A stretch of 64,000 nucleotides of DNA from Romboutsia weinsteinii. GTDB lineage: Bacteria; Bacillota; Clostridia; Peptostreptococcales; Peptostreptococcaceae. Under the pieces are notes generated by a model. It saw only the letters and a program-made list of their open reading frames with translations. It searched no databases and was not told the origin of the DNA. Shown here piece by piece: positions 43,090-52,234 of this stretch (positions are counted from its first letter, which is position 1; each line of letters starts with the position of its first letter). Both the position numbers and the translations under genes were made by a program. The stretch lies in contig NZ_NOJY02000008.1 of assembly GCF_002250835.2 (NCBI RefSeq), forward strand, positions 62,001-126,000, written 5' to 3'.

Positions 43090-44736
43090 ATGGATAGGAA
43101 TATTTCAAAGAGAATAGAAGAGATTGCTGTTATGCTTACAGAGCAACTAAGCATAGTAGAAACACTTGGAGAATTAGACTCAGTTAACAAAATATATGAA
43201 ATCTTTTCTCAGATGCCATACTATAAAGACAATCCAAAGGACATAAAGTTTGTAGATGTTATAAATGATAACTTAGGTAGAAAATCATTAATAGTTACAC
43301 TAAGAGGTAAAAAAGGAAATAGTAAAAAAACAGTAATTATGATAGGTCATACAGATACAGTTGGTATATCTGATTTTGGGAATATTAAAGAATATGCAAA
43401 TAAACCTTATGAGCTTACTGATATGTTAAAAGAAGTGAGTTTACCTGAAGAAGTAAGAAGAGATTTAGAATCGGGCGAATATTTATTTGGTAGAGGACTA
43501 TTTGATATGAAGACAGGTGATGCTATAATTATGGCAATCATGGAAGATATATCAAATAATATTGAAGAGTTTGAAGGAAATTTAATCTTCTGTGCAGTAT
43601 GTGATGAAGAGGGAAACTCAGGAGGTATGCTATCTTGTGTTCCAGAGCTTGTTAAGATGCAGGAAAAAGAAGGCTTTGAATATTTGGCACTATTAGATAC
43701 AGATTATATGACTTCGGAATATGAAGGAGACGAAAATAAGTATGTATATGTAGGCACAGTAGGAAAATTGATGCCATCTTTCTACATTGTTGGTAAAGAA
43801 ACTCATGTAGGAGAGTCTTTTAAGGGACTAGATCCAAATCAAATAGCTTCAGCAATTACTAGTAGAATAAATTTAAATACAGATTTTTGTGATATAGCTG
43901 AGGGCGAGGTTTCTCTTCCTCCAATAACATTAAAACAAAGAGATTTAAAACCAGAATATTCAGCTCAGATTGCTAAGACTTCAACATTATTTTTTAACTA
44001 TGCAACTCATTGTAGCACTCCAGATGAAGTTCTTATAAAAATGAAAATAGCAGCTACAAAAGCGTTTGATAGTGCGATAGAAAGTTTAAATAATGAGTAT
44101 AGTAGATTTTGTGAACTTAGTAAAAGAGATTATGTGAAGTTACCATGGGAATCTAGAGTACTTACTTATGAGGAATTGTACAATAAAGTAAAAGATGAGA
44201 TTGGAAGTAAAGTTGATGAACATATGAAAGAATATGAAAGTAAAATGCTAAATGACTCTAGTATAGATCAAAGAGACTTCTCTTTAAAGATGGTAGAAGA
44301 ATTGCATAAGCTATGGTCAAATAAAGAACCAGTTGTTATAGTATATTTTACACCACCGTACTATCCACATATTTATATAGAAGGAAAATCACCAAAAGAA
44401 AGAGTACTCTTAGATGCTGTTGCTAATGCTGTAAATACTACTAAAACAGATTACAATCTCGTATATAAGAAGTTCTTTCCATATATAAGTGACCTAAGCT
44501 ATGGTGCTTGTCCTAAAGATCCAAGTATTATACACGCACTTAAAAGTAATATGCCTGGATTTGGAAGTAAATACTATTTACCACTTGAGGATATGCAAAA
44601 GCTTGATTTGCCAGTATTAGATATCGGAAGCTTTGGAAAAGATGCTCACAAGTTTACTGAAAGAATAGAGAAAAAATATTCTTTTGAAGTTGCGCCTGTC
44701 CTTGTCTATAAAACTATAATGAACTTATTAGGCTAG
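43090..44736 (+). CDS. M20 family peptidase, RocB-like
   Basis: 548 residues. Di-zinc motifs of M20: IGHTDTVG (about 86-93), GRGLFDMKTGDA (about 136-147) and AVCDEEGNSGGM (about 175-186). Length and domain order fit RocB, the M20 protein of arginine-utilisation operons, rather than shorter ArgE or PepT enzymes. The exact reaction of RocB is not established; a deacylase or dipeptidase acting on arginine derivatives is plausible. Its place between the alanine symporter and arginase supports a role in arginine or ornithine supply. Cytoplasmic; ATG behind TTGGAGG. Confidence 0.87.
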   Translation: MDRNISKRIEEIAVMLTEQLSIVETLGELDSVNKIYEIFSQMPYYKDNPKDIKFVDVINDNLGRKSLIVTLRGKKGNSKKTVIMIGHTDTVGISDFGNIKEYANKPYELTDMLKEVSLPEEVRRDLESGEYLFGRGLFDMKTGDAIIMAIMEDISNNIEEFEGNLIFCAVCDEEGNSGGMLSCVPELVKMQEKEGFEYLALLDTDYMTSEYEGDENKYVYVGTVGKLMPSFYIVGKETHVGESFKGLDPNQIASAITSRINLNTDFCDIAEGEVSLPPITLKQRDLKPEYSAQIAKTSTLFFNYATHCSTPDEVLIKMKIAATKAFDSAIESLNNEYSRFCELSKRDYVKLPWESRVLTYEELYNKVKDEIGSKVDEHMKEYESKMLNDSSIDQRDFSLKMVEELHKLWSNKEPVVIVYFTPPYYPHIYIEGKSPKERVLLDAVANAVNTTKTDYNLVYKKFFPYISDLSYGACPKDPSIIHALKSNMPGFGSKYYLPLEDMQKLDLPVLDIGSFGKDAHKFTERIEKKYSFEVAPVLVYKTIMNLLG

Positions 44737-44779
44737 ATGATAATATGATTGTAAAATTCAAATTATATAGGGGGACTTT

Positions 44780-45712
44780 ATGAGGATAAATTTAATCGGT
44801 GTTCCGATTTATTATGGATGTGATAGAGAAGGAGTTCAATATGGACCTAAGAAGCTTAGAGAAAATAATATTTCAGATATATTTAGAGAAGCAGGTCTTA
44901 ATGTCATTGATTTAGGGGATATACAAGTAGATAAAATAAAGAATGAAGATAGATTTAAAGATGATAAAAATATAAAATATTATAGTAGTATATATAAAGT
45001 AAATAATAACTTAGCTCAAGTAACTTATGACTCTGTTAAATCAGGAAATATTCCCATTATACTAGGAGGAGATCATAGTATAGCCCTAGGTAGCATATCA
45101 GGAGTAAGTAGGAACTTTAAGAATCTAGGTGTAGTTTGGGTAGATGCTCATGGTGATTTTAACACAGAAGAAATATCAGAGAGTAAGAATTATCATGGTA
45201 TGCCATTAGCTTCTCTAGCAGGTTTTGGGAAAAAAAATCTTGTAGATTTATACTATGAGGGAAAGAAAATAAAAGAAGAGAATATTTTTCATATAGGTGC
45301 TAGAGATTTAAATATAAAAGAAGAGGAACTAATAAGGTCAACTAAAGTAAATCTATATGATAAAGTAATGATAGATAATAAAGGGTTTGATTTTGTATTA
45401 GAAGATATAGTAAAGAAATGTATAGAACAAAAAATAGACGCTATTCATATAAGTTTAGATATTGATTTTATGGATAAAGATCTTGTACCTGGTACTGGAA
45501 CTAGAGTCGAAGGAGGATATACATTAGAGGATACAAAGCATATATTAGATAGGATAATGAGTACAAATATAGTAAAGTCAATGGACTTCGTTGAATTTAA
45601 TCCAATAATAGATGAAGAAAATACTACTTTAGATGTATGCATAGACTTGCTAAATCATATTGCCTTATTATTCTCATTAGAAAAAAGATTGTCTAATGAG
45701 GTGCAATGTTAA
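44780..45712 (+). CDS. rocF: Arginase
   Basis: 310 residues of the ureohydrolase family. Binuclear Mn motifs: ILGGDHSIALGS (about 93-104), VWVDAHGDFNT (about 117-127) and ISLDIDFMDKDLVPGTGTRVEGG (about 224-246), plus the Glu in VEFNPIIDE. The start INLIGVPIYYGCDREGVQYGP is arginase-like, and neighbours favour arginase over agmatinase. It splits arginine to L-ornithine and urea and thereby feeds the ornithine operon upstream. The ATG follows GGGGGG. Agmatinase or formiminoglutamase activity is a less likely alternative. Confidence 0.85.
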   Translation: MRINLIGVPIYYGCDREGVQYGPKKLRENNISDIFREAGLNVIDLGDIQVDKIKNEDRFKDDKNIKYYSSIYKVNNNLAQVTYDSVKSGNIPIILGGDHSIALGSISGVSRNFKNLGVVWVDAHGDFNTEEISESKNYHGMPLASLAGFGKKNLVDLYYEGKKIKEENIFHIGARDLNIKEEELIRSTKVNLYDKVMIDNKGFDFVLEDIVKKCIEQKIDAIHISLDIDFMDKDLVPGTGTRVEGGYTLEDTKHILDRIMSTNIVKSMDFVEFNPIIDEENTTLDVCIDLLNHIALLFSLEKRLSNEVQC

Positions 45713-45765
45713 CACTTGATGCGTAGATAAGTAATTTATATATATGAAAAGTAGAATTAATTAAT

Positions 45766-45797
45766 AAGGATACCAAGTAATTGGTATCCTTTGTTTT
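45766..45797 (+). terminator. Rho-independent terminator after arginase
   Basis: Perfect 11-bp stem AAGGATACCAA/TTGGTATCCTT (45766-45776 with 45781-45791), GTAA loop, then TGTTTT. Confidence 0.82.
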
Positions 45798-45843
45798 CGT
45801 AATCTTATCAAAATGGTTAAGTACAGTAAACTTTGATTTATTT

Positions 45844-46224
45844 CTAAAGATTATTGTCTTTATTTTTTCCGATTTCATATCCAGTAATATAAGATAGAAT
45901 ATAAAATATTATTAAAATAAAATTTCCTAAGTATATAATATCAGACAATAGAGTTATGCCTCGTAAAATGGTTATTATTTCAAATAAGAATATACTCAGT
46001 AAACATAAAGATAGAGGAAATACAAATTTATAATTATTTAAGGCAGAAATTCTCCCTTGCATGATAAAGCAGTAAGGTATGACTATCCATGTTAACAAAG
46101 GTGAGATCATAACAAAATATAGCAAATGAGGAGCTATGTCATAAATTTTAGGAATTATAAGAGAGAGTATAGTAAGTATTGCTATACATATAGGATACTT
46201 TAATAAGTCAATTTTTGCTCTCAT
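45844..46224 (-). CDS. Hypothetical membrane protein, 126 aa
   Basis: Four hydrophobic helices (about 8-27, 33-58, 66-87 and 94-118) with a basic N-terminus (MRAKIDLLKY) and a charged C-terminus (GKNKDNN). The start ATG at 46224 has AAAGGAG 11 bp upstream. No family recognised. It lies convergent to arginase and divergent from the lyase gene. Confidence 0.62.
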   Translation of the reverse strand: MRAKIDLLKYPICIAILTILSLIIPKIYDIAPHLLYFVMISPLLTWIVIPYCFIMQGRISALNNYKFVFPLSLCLLSIFLFEIITILRGITLLSDIIYLGNFILIIFYILSYITGYEIGKNKDNNL

Positions 46225-46370
46225 TATATAAATAGCTCCTTTCAGATTCTAATAGTATTATTATTATTACCATTATATATTTTATTAAAATATAAGTCTA
46301 ATAATTAAATAAATTCATATAGAGACATTCATTTATCAATTGAAATTTAAATATTTTATGAAAAAGATTA

Positions 46371-46400
46371 TTGACTTTAAATGATTAAATAATATACAAT
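46371..46400 (+). promoter_or_regulatory. Sigma-A promoter of the PL8 lyase gene
   Basis: TTGACT (46371-46376), 18-bp spacer and TACAAT (46395-46400) give a start near 46408, directly before the operator palindrome. Confidence 0.55.
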
Positions 46401-46410
46401 GTTTTTATAA

Positions 46411-46427
46411 ATGAAACGTGGTTTCAT
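46411..46427. promoter_or_regulatory. Operator palindrome at the lyase transcription start
   Basis: ATGAAACGTGGTTTCAT: 7-bp perfect arms around GTG. It lies at about +1, a classic repressor position. The arm sequence recalls LacI/GalR- or GntR-type sites; the regulator gene is not adjacent. Confidence 0.55.
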
Positions 46428-46475
46428 AATACAGAACTTACTTTGGTAAATATAGGGGATAGTTTTACAAAACTA

Positions 46476-46491
46476 AAGAAAACGTTTTTAT
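46476..46491. promoter_or_regulatory. cre-like element in the lyase leader
   Basis: AAGAAAACGTTTTTAT matches WTGAAARCGYTTWCWW at 14 of 16 positions and lies about 70 bp downstream of the start, where CcpA can act as a roadblock. Confidence 0.5.
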
Positions 46492-46513
46492 AAAATATAT
46501 AGGGGGAGTAATT

Positions 46514-49500
46514 ATGAATAAAAGCAGGTTAGATAGAGGTCTATACAAAAGCATAGCAGCTATATTAATAGTTAATAATTTTGCTGCATTAGCAACTATA
46601 AGAGTAAATGCTGAGGATATAGTACAAAATAATGCAACTTTAATTGAAAATGTATCACAAGCTAGAAATAATATAATACATATGAATGGAGATTTTGAAG
46701 ATACATTTAAAACAACAAGTTCAGATGCATACTTATGGAAAGATGAAGTTAAACCTAGAAACTGGGAGATTTCTAGTTATGGTCAATTTGCACCTACTAT
46801 GATAGGAGAAATAACATCAGACAGTAAGAGTGGGAATAATGCAGTTAAAATAACTCTAGATAAATCAGTTGGATTTTTCAAGTCAGTTACTACAACATCT
46901 CCTAAGATCGAAAAGGATAAGGAGTACAAAATAAGCACATGGATTAAGGGTGAAGATTTAGCGAAAGCTGATTGTAGTGTTACAACTCATAGTCCTATCT
47001 TAGTAAAAGTAGAGCAATTAGATTCATCAAACAAAGTTTTAGAAACAATAACACTAGGTACAGTTTCAGGTACGACTGATTGGAGTAATTTTGAATCTTC
47101 TTTTAGAGGTAATGAAAATGCAAGTAGGTTAAGAATGGTAGTACAGTTTGATTCTGGATTACATGTTGGAACATCAGGAGTAGTATACATTGATGACTTT
47201 AAATTAGAGGAGGTAACGCCAAAGCCTCAAAGTATAACTTTATCAGAAGAAAGTGTTAAAATGTCTTTAGATCAAAGCGGGGTATTAAAATACAATATAG
47301 ATCCGATTGAAGCTAGTAAGGAACCAGTTGTATGGAACAGTAGTGACTCAAGCGTAGTTGAAGTTAAAGATGGAGTTATAACATCAAAGAAAGAAGGGTC
47401 TGCAACTATCACAGTTTGGTTAGAAAATTATCCAGATTTGAAGTCACAATGTAATATAGAGGTTAGTAACTCTGTTGATATTGAAAGAGTGGAATTTGAA
47501 AATTCAATAATAAATATAGATAATAATAATAATTACATAGTTAAGGCAAAAGCATATCCTGAATATACGACAGAATCATATAATTTAGAAGTAGAAGATA
47601 TCAATGTAGCGACTATTAAAGATGGAATAGTAACTGCTATAAATACTGGAACTACAAATATTATAGCTAAAACAATAGATGGTAAGAAAGAGCTAGGTAG
47701 ATTTGAATTAAAAGTAAATGAACATACAAAGGATACATATGATAGTTCGTTAGATAAAATATATAACTCACTAGTTCCAAATAACTTACTGTCATCAAAT
47801 GATATTAAGGATAAAGAAGCAGTAGATAAAATTGTTAGTGTAGCAAATATCTATTGGAACAATATGAATAAAGATAACAATAAAAATTATCTTTGGAAGG
47901 ACTTAGATAGCACTACAAATTCTAATCATATAACTAAAAGCTTTGAAAGATTGAGAGAAATGGCTAAGGCATTTTTACTAGAGGGTTCAGAGTTACAAGG
48001 CGATAGCGAGCTGATAAAAGATATTGTATATGGCATTGAGTGGCTAATGGAAAATAGATACAATGAAGATTACTATGGCAACTGGTGGGATTGGCAAATA
48101 GGAGCACCTCAAAGGCTTACAGATACTTTAGTATTAATAAAAGACTATTTAACAGCCGAAACTATTAAAAAATATACAGATATAATAGATTACTATGTAC
48201 CAAATGCGAGAGATCAGTGGAGTCCAAGAGAAAACCCTATACAAAGTGAAGGCGCTAATAGGTTAGATATGTGCCAAGTGGTGATATATAGAAGCTTACT
48301 AATAAAAGATAGTGAAAAATTACAAGAAGCAAGTAATGACTTATTGCCAGAGTTACAGTATGTAACCGAAAAAAATGGAATATATGAAGATGGGTCTATT
48401 ATACAACATGATGCTATACCTTATACAGGTACATATGGAGCTATACTACTAACAGGTATAGGTAGAATGAATTATCTCTTAGAAGGAACAGAGTGGGCAA
48501 TCCCAAGTGATAAAGTTAATATAATTTATGACGTAATAGAAAAATCATTTGAACCTCTAATGTACAAAGGATTGATAATGGATATGGTAAATGGAAGATC
48601 TATATCAAGATCTAAGTGGCAAGATATTAACAATGGTGAAGGGGTTATGAAGAGTATTGTAAAATACTTTATTCCTGCTGCTACACCAGATGAAGCTTTA
48701 AGACTTAAGGGGGTTGTAAAGTACTGGCTACAATCTAATGACTCAAAAGATATGGTTGAAACTACTAATGATTTAGAGTTTAGAGCTATGATTAAAGATA
48801 TCTTAAATGATAGCAAAATAAAACCTAGCAAAGAATTAATCGGGCATTACAATTATGCTAATATGGATAGAGTTGTACACAGAAGACCAGGGTTTGTATA
48901 TGGAATAAGTACATATTCAAATAGAACCTACATGTATGAAGCAATGAACAAAGAAAATACAAAGGGTTACCATACAGCTGACGGTATGACGTATTTATAC
49001 AATGGAGATGTAGAACAATTTTCTAAAGGATTTTGGCCAACAGTAGACCCTTATAGATTGCCAGGAACAACAGTAGACACTGTAAAATTATATAATGAAG
49101 CAAGTGGTTCAAAAGTAATCAATGGAGAAAATTGGGTAGGTGGAAGTACAATAGAAGGAAGATACGGTGCTTCAGGCATGTATTTAGATAAAGAAAATCC
49201 AAAGGAAAAAGATGAAAAGTATAAGATGGATTTAAAAGCTAAAAAGTCATGGTTTATGTTTGATGATGAAGTTGTTTCTATAGGTTCAGATATAACAAGT
49301 ACTAAGGGAAGAACTATTGAAACTGTAGTTGAAAATAGAAGATTATCTGAAAAAGGTAATGAAGTATTTACTGTAGATGGACAAGCTTCAATAAATAACA
49401 TAGGGGATAAAACATCTAAAGAGGGAGTAAGTTGGGCTCACCTTAAAGGAAGCAAAGAAAATACAGATATAGGATACTATTTCCCAAATAAAGCTGATAT

Positions 49501-50302
49501 AAATATATTAAGAGATCATAGAACAGGAAACTGGAATGATATAAATGAAACAGAGCCAAGTTTAGTTGAAGAGAACAACTTCTTAACTATGTGGGTTGAT
49601 CATGGAATAGACCCTGAAAATGAATCATATTCATATGTGTTACTACCTAATAAATCTGAAGAAGAAGTAAAAGAATATAATGAAAACCCAAATATTGAAA
49701 TTCTAGAGAATAATGAAGGTATACACGCTGTAAGAGAAAATACATTAAATATTACTGCAGCTAACTTCTGGGAAGATAACCAAAGCATTGATTTTATTTC
49801 AACAGATAAAAAATCATCTGTTATGGTAAAAGAAGATAGTGGTGTATTAAGAATAGGTGTATCAGATCCAACTATGGAAAATGAAGGAACAATCAGAGTA
49901 GAATTAGACAAGAATATTGAAGATGTAATCAATAAAGATGATAGAGTAAAAGTAGTTGAATCATCTGATAAACTAATACTAGAAATAAATGTAAAAGATG
50001 CTAAGGGCTCTACAATAAATGCAGAGTTTAAGATAAAAGAAGAAAATAAATTAAATGCACCAACTGACATAAAAATAGAAAAAATAAAAGGCAATCAAGT
50101 GAGCCTTACTTGGAAAAATCTAAATAATAATAAAAAAGTAAAGTTTTATGAGGTTTATCTAGACGGTAAGTACATAGATAAAGTAAACAATGAAAAAATT
50201 AAATTAAAAATATCAAAAGATGAGCATATACTAAACCTATATGCAGTAGATAAGCAAGGTAATAAGTCTGATATGAGCAAAGATTTCGTTATAAAAAAGT
50301 AA
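46514..50302 (+). CDS. Secreted polysaccharide lyase family 8 (hyaluronate lyase type)
   Basis: 1262-residue extracellular enzyme. Signal peptide to about residue 34 (LATIRVNAED). Then a carbohydrate-binding-like beta sandwich (about 48-235), two Ig-like Big_2 modules (about 238-400), the PL8 alpha/alpha toroid (about 415-760), the central and C-terminal beta domains (about 790-1170) and a fibronectin type III module (about 1178-1262). Catalytic set Asn582 (GANRLDMCQ), His632 and Tyr641 (IIQHDAIPYTGTYGA) and Arg695 (NGRSISR) has the same spacing as pneumococcal hyaluronate lyase (Asn349, His399, Tyr408, Arg462, from memory). It cleaves hyaluronan or chondroitin by elimination and would act as spreading factor and nutrient scavenger. 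No LPxTG anchor, so it is released. Confidence 0.93.
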   Translation: MNKSRLDRGLYKSIAAILIVNNFAALATIRVNAEDIVQNNATLIENVSQARNNIIHMNGDFEDTFKTTSSDAYLWKDEVKPRNWEISSYGQFAPTMIGEITSDSKSGNNAVKITLDKSVGFFKSVTTTSPKIEKDKEYKISTWIKGEDLAKADCSVTTHSPILVKVEQLDSSNKVLETITLGTVSGTTDWSNFESSFRGNENASRLRMVVQFDSGLHVGTSGVVYIDDFKLEEVTPKPQSITLSEESVKMSLDQSGVLKYNIDPIEASKEPVVWNSSDSSVVEVKDGVITSKKEGSATITVWLENYPDLKSQCNIEVSNSVDIERVEFENSIINIDNNNNYIVKAKAYPEYTTESYNLEVEDINVATIKDGIVTAINTGTTNIIAKTIDGKKELGRFELKVNEHTKDTYDSSLDKIYNSLVPNNLLSSNDIKDKEAVDKIVSVANIYWNNMNKDNNKNYLWKDLDSTTNSNHITKSFERLREMAKAFLLEGSELQGDSELIKDIVYGIEWLMENRYNEDYYGNWWDWQIGAPQRLTDTLVLIKDYLTAETIKKYTDIIDYYVPNARDQWSPRENPIQSEGANRLDMCQVVIYRSLLIKDSEKLQEASNDLLPELQYVTEKNGIYEDGSIIQHDAIPYTGTYGAILLTGIGRMNYLLEGTEWAIPSDKVNIIYDVIEKSFEPLMYKGLIMDMVNGRSISRSKWQDINNGEGVMKSIVKYFIPAATPDEALRLKGVVKYWLQSNDSKDMVETTNDLEFRAMIKDILNDSKIKPSKELIGHYNYANMDRVVHRRPGFVYGISTYSNRTYMYEAMNKENTKGYHTADGMTYLYNGDVEQFSKGFWPTVDPYRLPGTTVDTVKLYNEASGSKVINGENWVGGSTIEGRYGASGMYLDKENPKEKDEKYKMDLKAKKSWFMFDDEVVSIGSDITSTKGRTIETVVENRRLSEKGNEVFTVDGQASINNIGDKTSKEGVSWAHLKGSKENTDIGYYFPNKADINILRDHRTGNWNDINETEPSLVEENNFLTMWVDHGIDPENESYSYVLLPNKSEEEVKEYNENPNIEILENNEGIHAVRENTLNITAANFWEDNQSIDFISTDKKSSVMVKEDSGVLRIGVSDPTMENEGTIRVELDKNIEDVINKDDRVKVVESSDKLILEINVKDAKGSTINAEFKIKEENKLNAPTDIKIEKIKGNQVSLTWKNLNNNKKVKFYEVYLDGKYIDKVNNEKIKLKISKDEHILNLYAVDKQGNKSDMSKDFVIKK

Positions 50303-50347
50303 TTTAATCAATTTAAACAAAGTAGAGCGTTTATATGTAAAAAAAGA

Positions 50348-50388
50348 GAAGCTGTCTTAAAACTTTAAAGACAACTTCTTTTTTTTAT
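50348..50388. terminator. Terminator between the lyase and convergent NhaC gene
   Basis: Stem GAAG-C-TGTCTT / AAGACA-A-CTTC (50348-50358 with 50368-50378) with one mismatch, T run to the right and A run to the left. Confidence 0.72.
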
Positions 50389-51800
50389 GCTTTTTCTGTA
50401 TCTAGCTCACTTGGTTCTATTCTAGCTATTTTAAATTTAATAGCTATTAAGAATAAAGAAACTAATGGATTAATTATATTTAAAAATGCATATGGTAAAT
50501 AAGTAAATGCACTAACTCCTAATGTACCGTGTATGTATGCTCCACATGTATTCCAAGGTATAAGTGCAGATGTTAACGTACCACTATCTTCAAGTGCCCT
50601 AGACAACATCTTAGGATGAAGACCGCGTTTTGCATACTCATCTTTAAACATTCTACCTGGGATAACTATTGAAAGATATTGTTCACCAGCAACAGCATTA
50701 GTCATTGCACAAGTAATCATAGTACATGCAACTGTTCCAAATACACCCTTTGCAAGCTTAAGAATAGATGAAGCTATAACCTCAAGCATACCTGTTTTTT
50801 CTAGTATTCCACCTAAGGCAAGAGCACAGATTGTCATAGATACCGTTGACATCATACCCATTAAGCCGCCCTTAGATAATAAATCATCAACAGCCACCAC
50901 ACCTGTAGTAGAGACGTAACCATCTTGAGCAGCTGATAATATATCACCAACGGATGCACCTTGGAACACTATAGCAAATATAAACCCAAGAACTGCACCA
51001 ACTATTAATCCTGGAATAGCAGGAACTTTAAATATAACTAATCCGATAACTACAACAGGAGGGATAAATAAAATAGGAGATAAAGTATTGAATGAAGCTG
51101 CTAAAGTTTCTCTGATAATATTAATCTGAGACATATCTAAGTCTTGACCAGCATATCTCATACCAATTATTCCATATAATATTAGACATATAACTAATGT
51201 TGGAATAGTAGAGTAAAGCATGTATTTAATATGTTGGAATATATCAGTACCAGCCATAGCTGGAGCTAAGTTAGTAGTTTCTGAAAGTGGAGATAATTTA
51301 TCACCAAAATAAGAACCAGAAATTATAGCACCTGCTATTAAACCGTTTGGTATACCAAGACCTTGACCAATTCCTAAAAGAGCAACACCTACAGTTCCCA
51401 TAGTACTCCAAGAAGAACCTGTAGCAAGAGAAACAACAGAACATATTAAAGTAGTTGCCACTAAGAATATACTAGGAGATAATATCTCAAGACCCCAGTA
51501 AATCATAGCTGGAACTACACCGCTTATAATCCATGTACCAATTAATATCCCTATAATCATAATTATTAAGATGGCTTGCATTGCCATTTTAATAGAGCTA
51601 AACATACTTTCTTCAAGTTCTTGCCATTCATAACCTAGCTTATAAACTGCAACGAGCCCAGCAATTATAGTACCACCAACTAATGGAACATGAGGAGAAG
51701 AGCCAAATTTAAATATTGATACTCCTAAAAATAACATTAGAAATGCGATTGGTATTAGGGCATCAAACAGGGTGGCCTTCTTCTTTTCTCTTTTTTTCAT
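50385..51800 (-). CDS. NhaC family antiporter (second of three)
   Basis: 471 residues with about 12 helices. NhaC marks: IISGVVPAMIYWGLEILSP (about 90-108), TGSSWSTMGTVGVALLGIGQGLGIPNG (about 128-154), GSYFGDKLSPLSETTNLAP (about 162-180) and EDSGTLTSALIPWNTCGAY (about 408-426). Exchanges Na+ (or a carboxylate) for H+. Much closer to the third NhaC than to the first. A -24/-12 promoter lies 77 bp upstream of the start on the same strand, so expression depends on sigma-54 and an activator. The start ATG at 51800 follows GGGAGG. Monocistronic. Confidence 0.88.
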   Translation of the reverse strand: MKKREKKKATLFDALIPIAFLMLFLGVSIFKFGSSPHVPLVGGTIIAGLVAVYKLGYEWQELEESMFSSIKMAMQAILIIMIIGILIGTWIISGVVPAMIYWGLEILSPSIFLVATTLICSVVSLATGSSWSTMGTVGVALLGIGQGLGIPNGLIAGAIISGSYFGDKLSPLSETTNLAPAMAGTDIFQHIKYMLYSTIPTLVICLILYGIIGMRYAGQDLDMSQINIIRETLAASFNTLSPILFIPPVVVIGLVIFKVPAIPGLIVGAVLGFIFAIVFQGASVGDILSAAQDGYVSTTGVVAVDDLLSKGGLMGMMSTVSMTICALALGGILEKTGMLEVIASSILKLAKGVFGTVACTMITCAMTNAVAGEQYLSIVIPGRMFKDEYAKRGLHPKMLSRALEDSGTLTSALIPWNTCGAYIHGTLGVSAFTYLPYAFLNIINPLVSLFLIAIKFKIARIEPSELDTEKA

Positions 51801-51875
51801 ATTAAATTATCCTCCCTTAACTTATATATAAGAAATCTAAAGGTGATAGAAAATATTTATGATGTAAAATAATTT

Positions 51876-51892
51876 AGCAATATATATGCCAT
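51876..51892 (-). promoter_or_regulatory. Sigma-54 (-24/-12) promoter of the second nhaC
   Basis: On the minus strand ATGGCATATATATTGCT: GG (51890-51889) and GC (51878-51877) are 12 bp apart, matching TGGCAY-N5-TTGCW. Predicted start near 51865. Confidence 0.75.
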
Positions 51893-52234
51893 ATTATGAA
51901 TTTATCAGAAAAAAAATTTACTTTCAATTCAATGGAAAGAATATTAAGAAAATTGCGCTTAATTAGGCGTGAGGAGTAAGTTTGAATATATATTTTCATG
52001 TAGATTGTAGTGTGTATACATTAGTATAGAAAATCAGCAAAAAAATATGCGCTAAAAGCAAAAAAGCTTGCGCGAGTAAATTTTTATATATTACGTCACT
52101 ACGTCACGTTTCGTTACTATAAAACTTTAAAAGATCTATGTTATATGAAAATAGATAGACGTTATAGATAGAAGGTATTTAGGTGATATAAAAAACATAT
52201 AATTAAAAAACTAGTTTGCTCAAGGGGGCTTCAT
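51893..52234. other. Regulatory spacer between nhaC and the YwaF-like gene
   Basis: No gene seen. It holds a 16-nt motif TGCGCTAAAAGCAAAA (52048-52063) that matches one upstream of the ord promoter at 14 of 16 positions, inside a GC-flanked hairpin (GCGC..AAGC/GCTT..GCGC, about 52049-52073). At 52092-52107 there is a perfect tandem TACGTCAC TACGTCAC. The motif lies 158 bp from the -24 element of nhaC. Confidence 0.5.
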
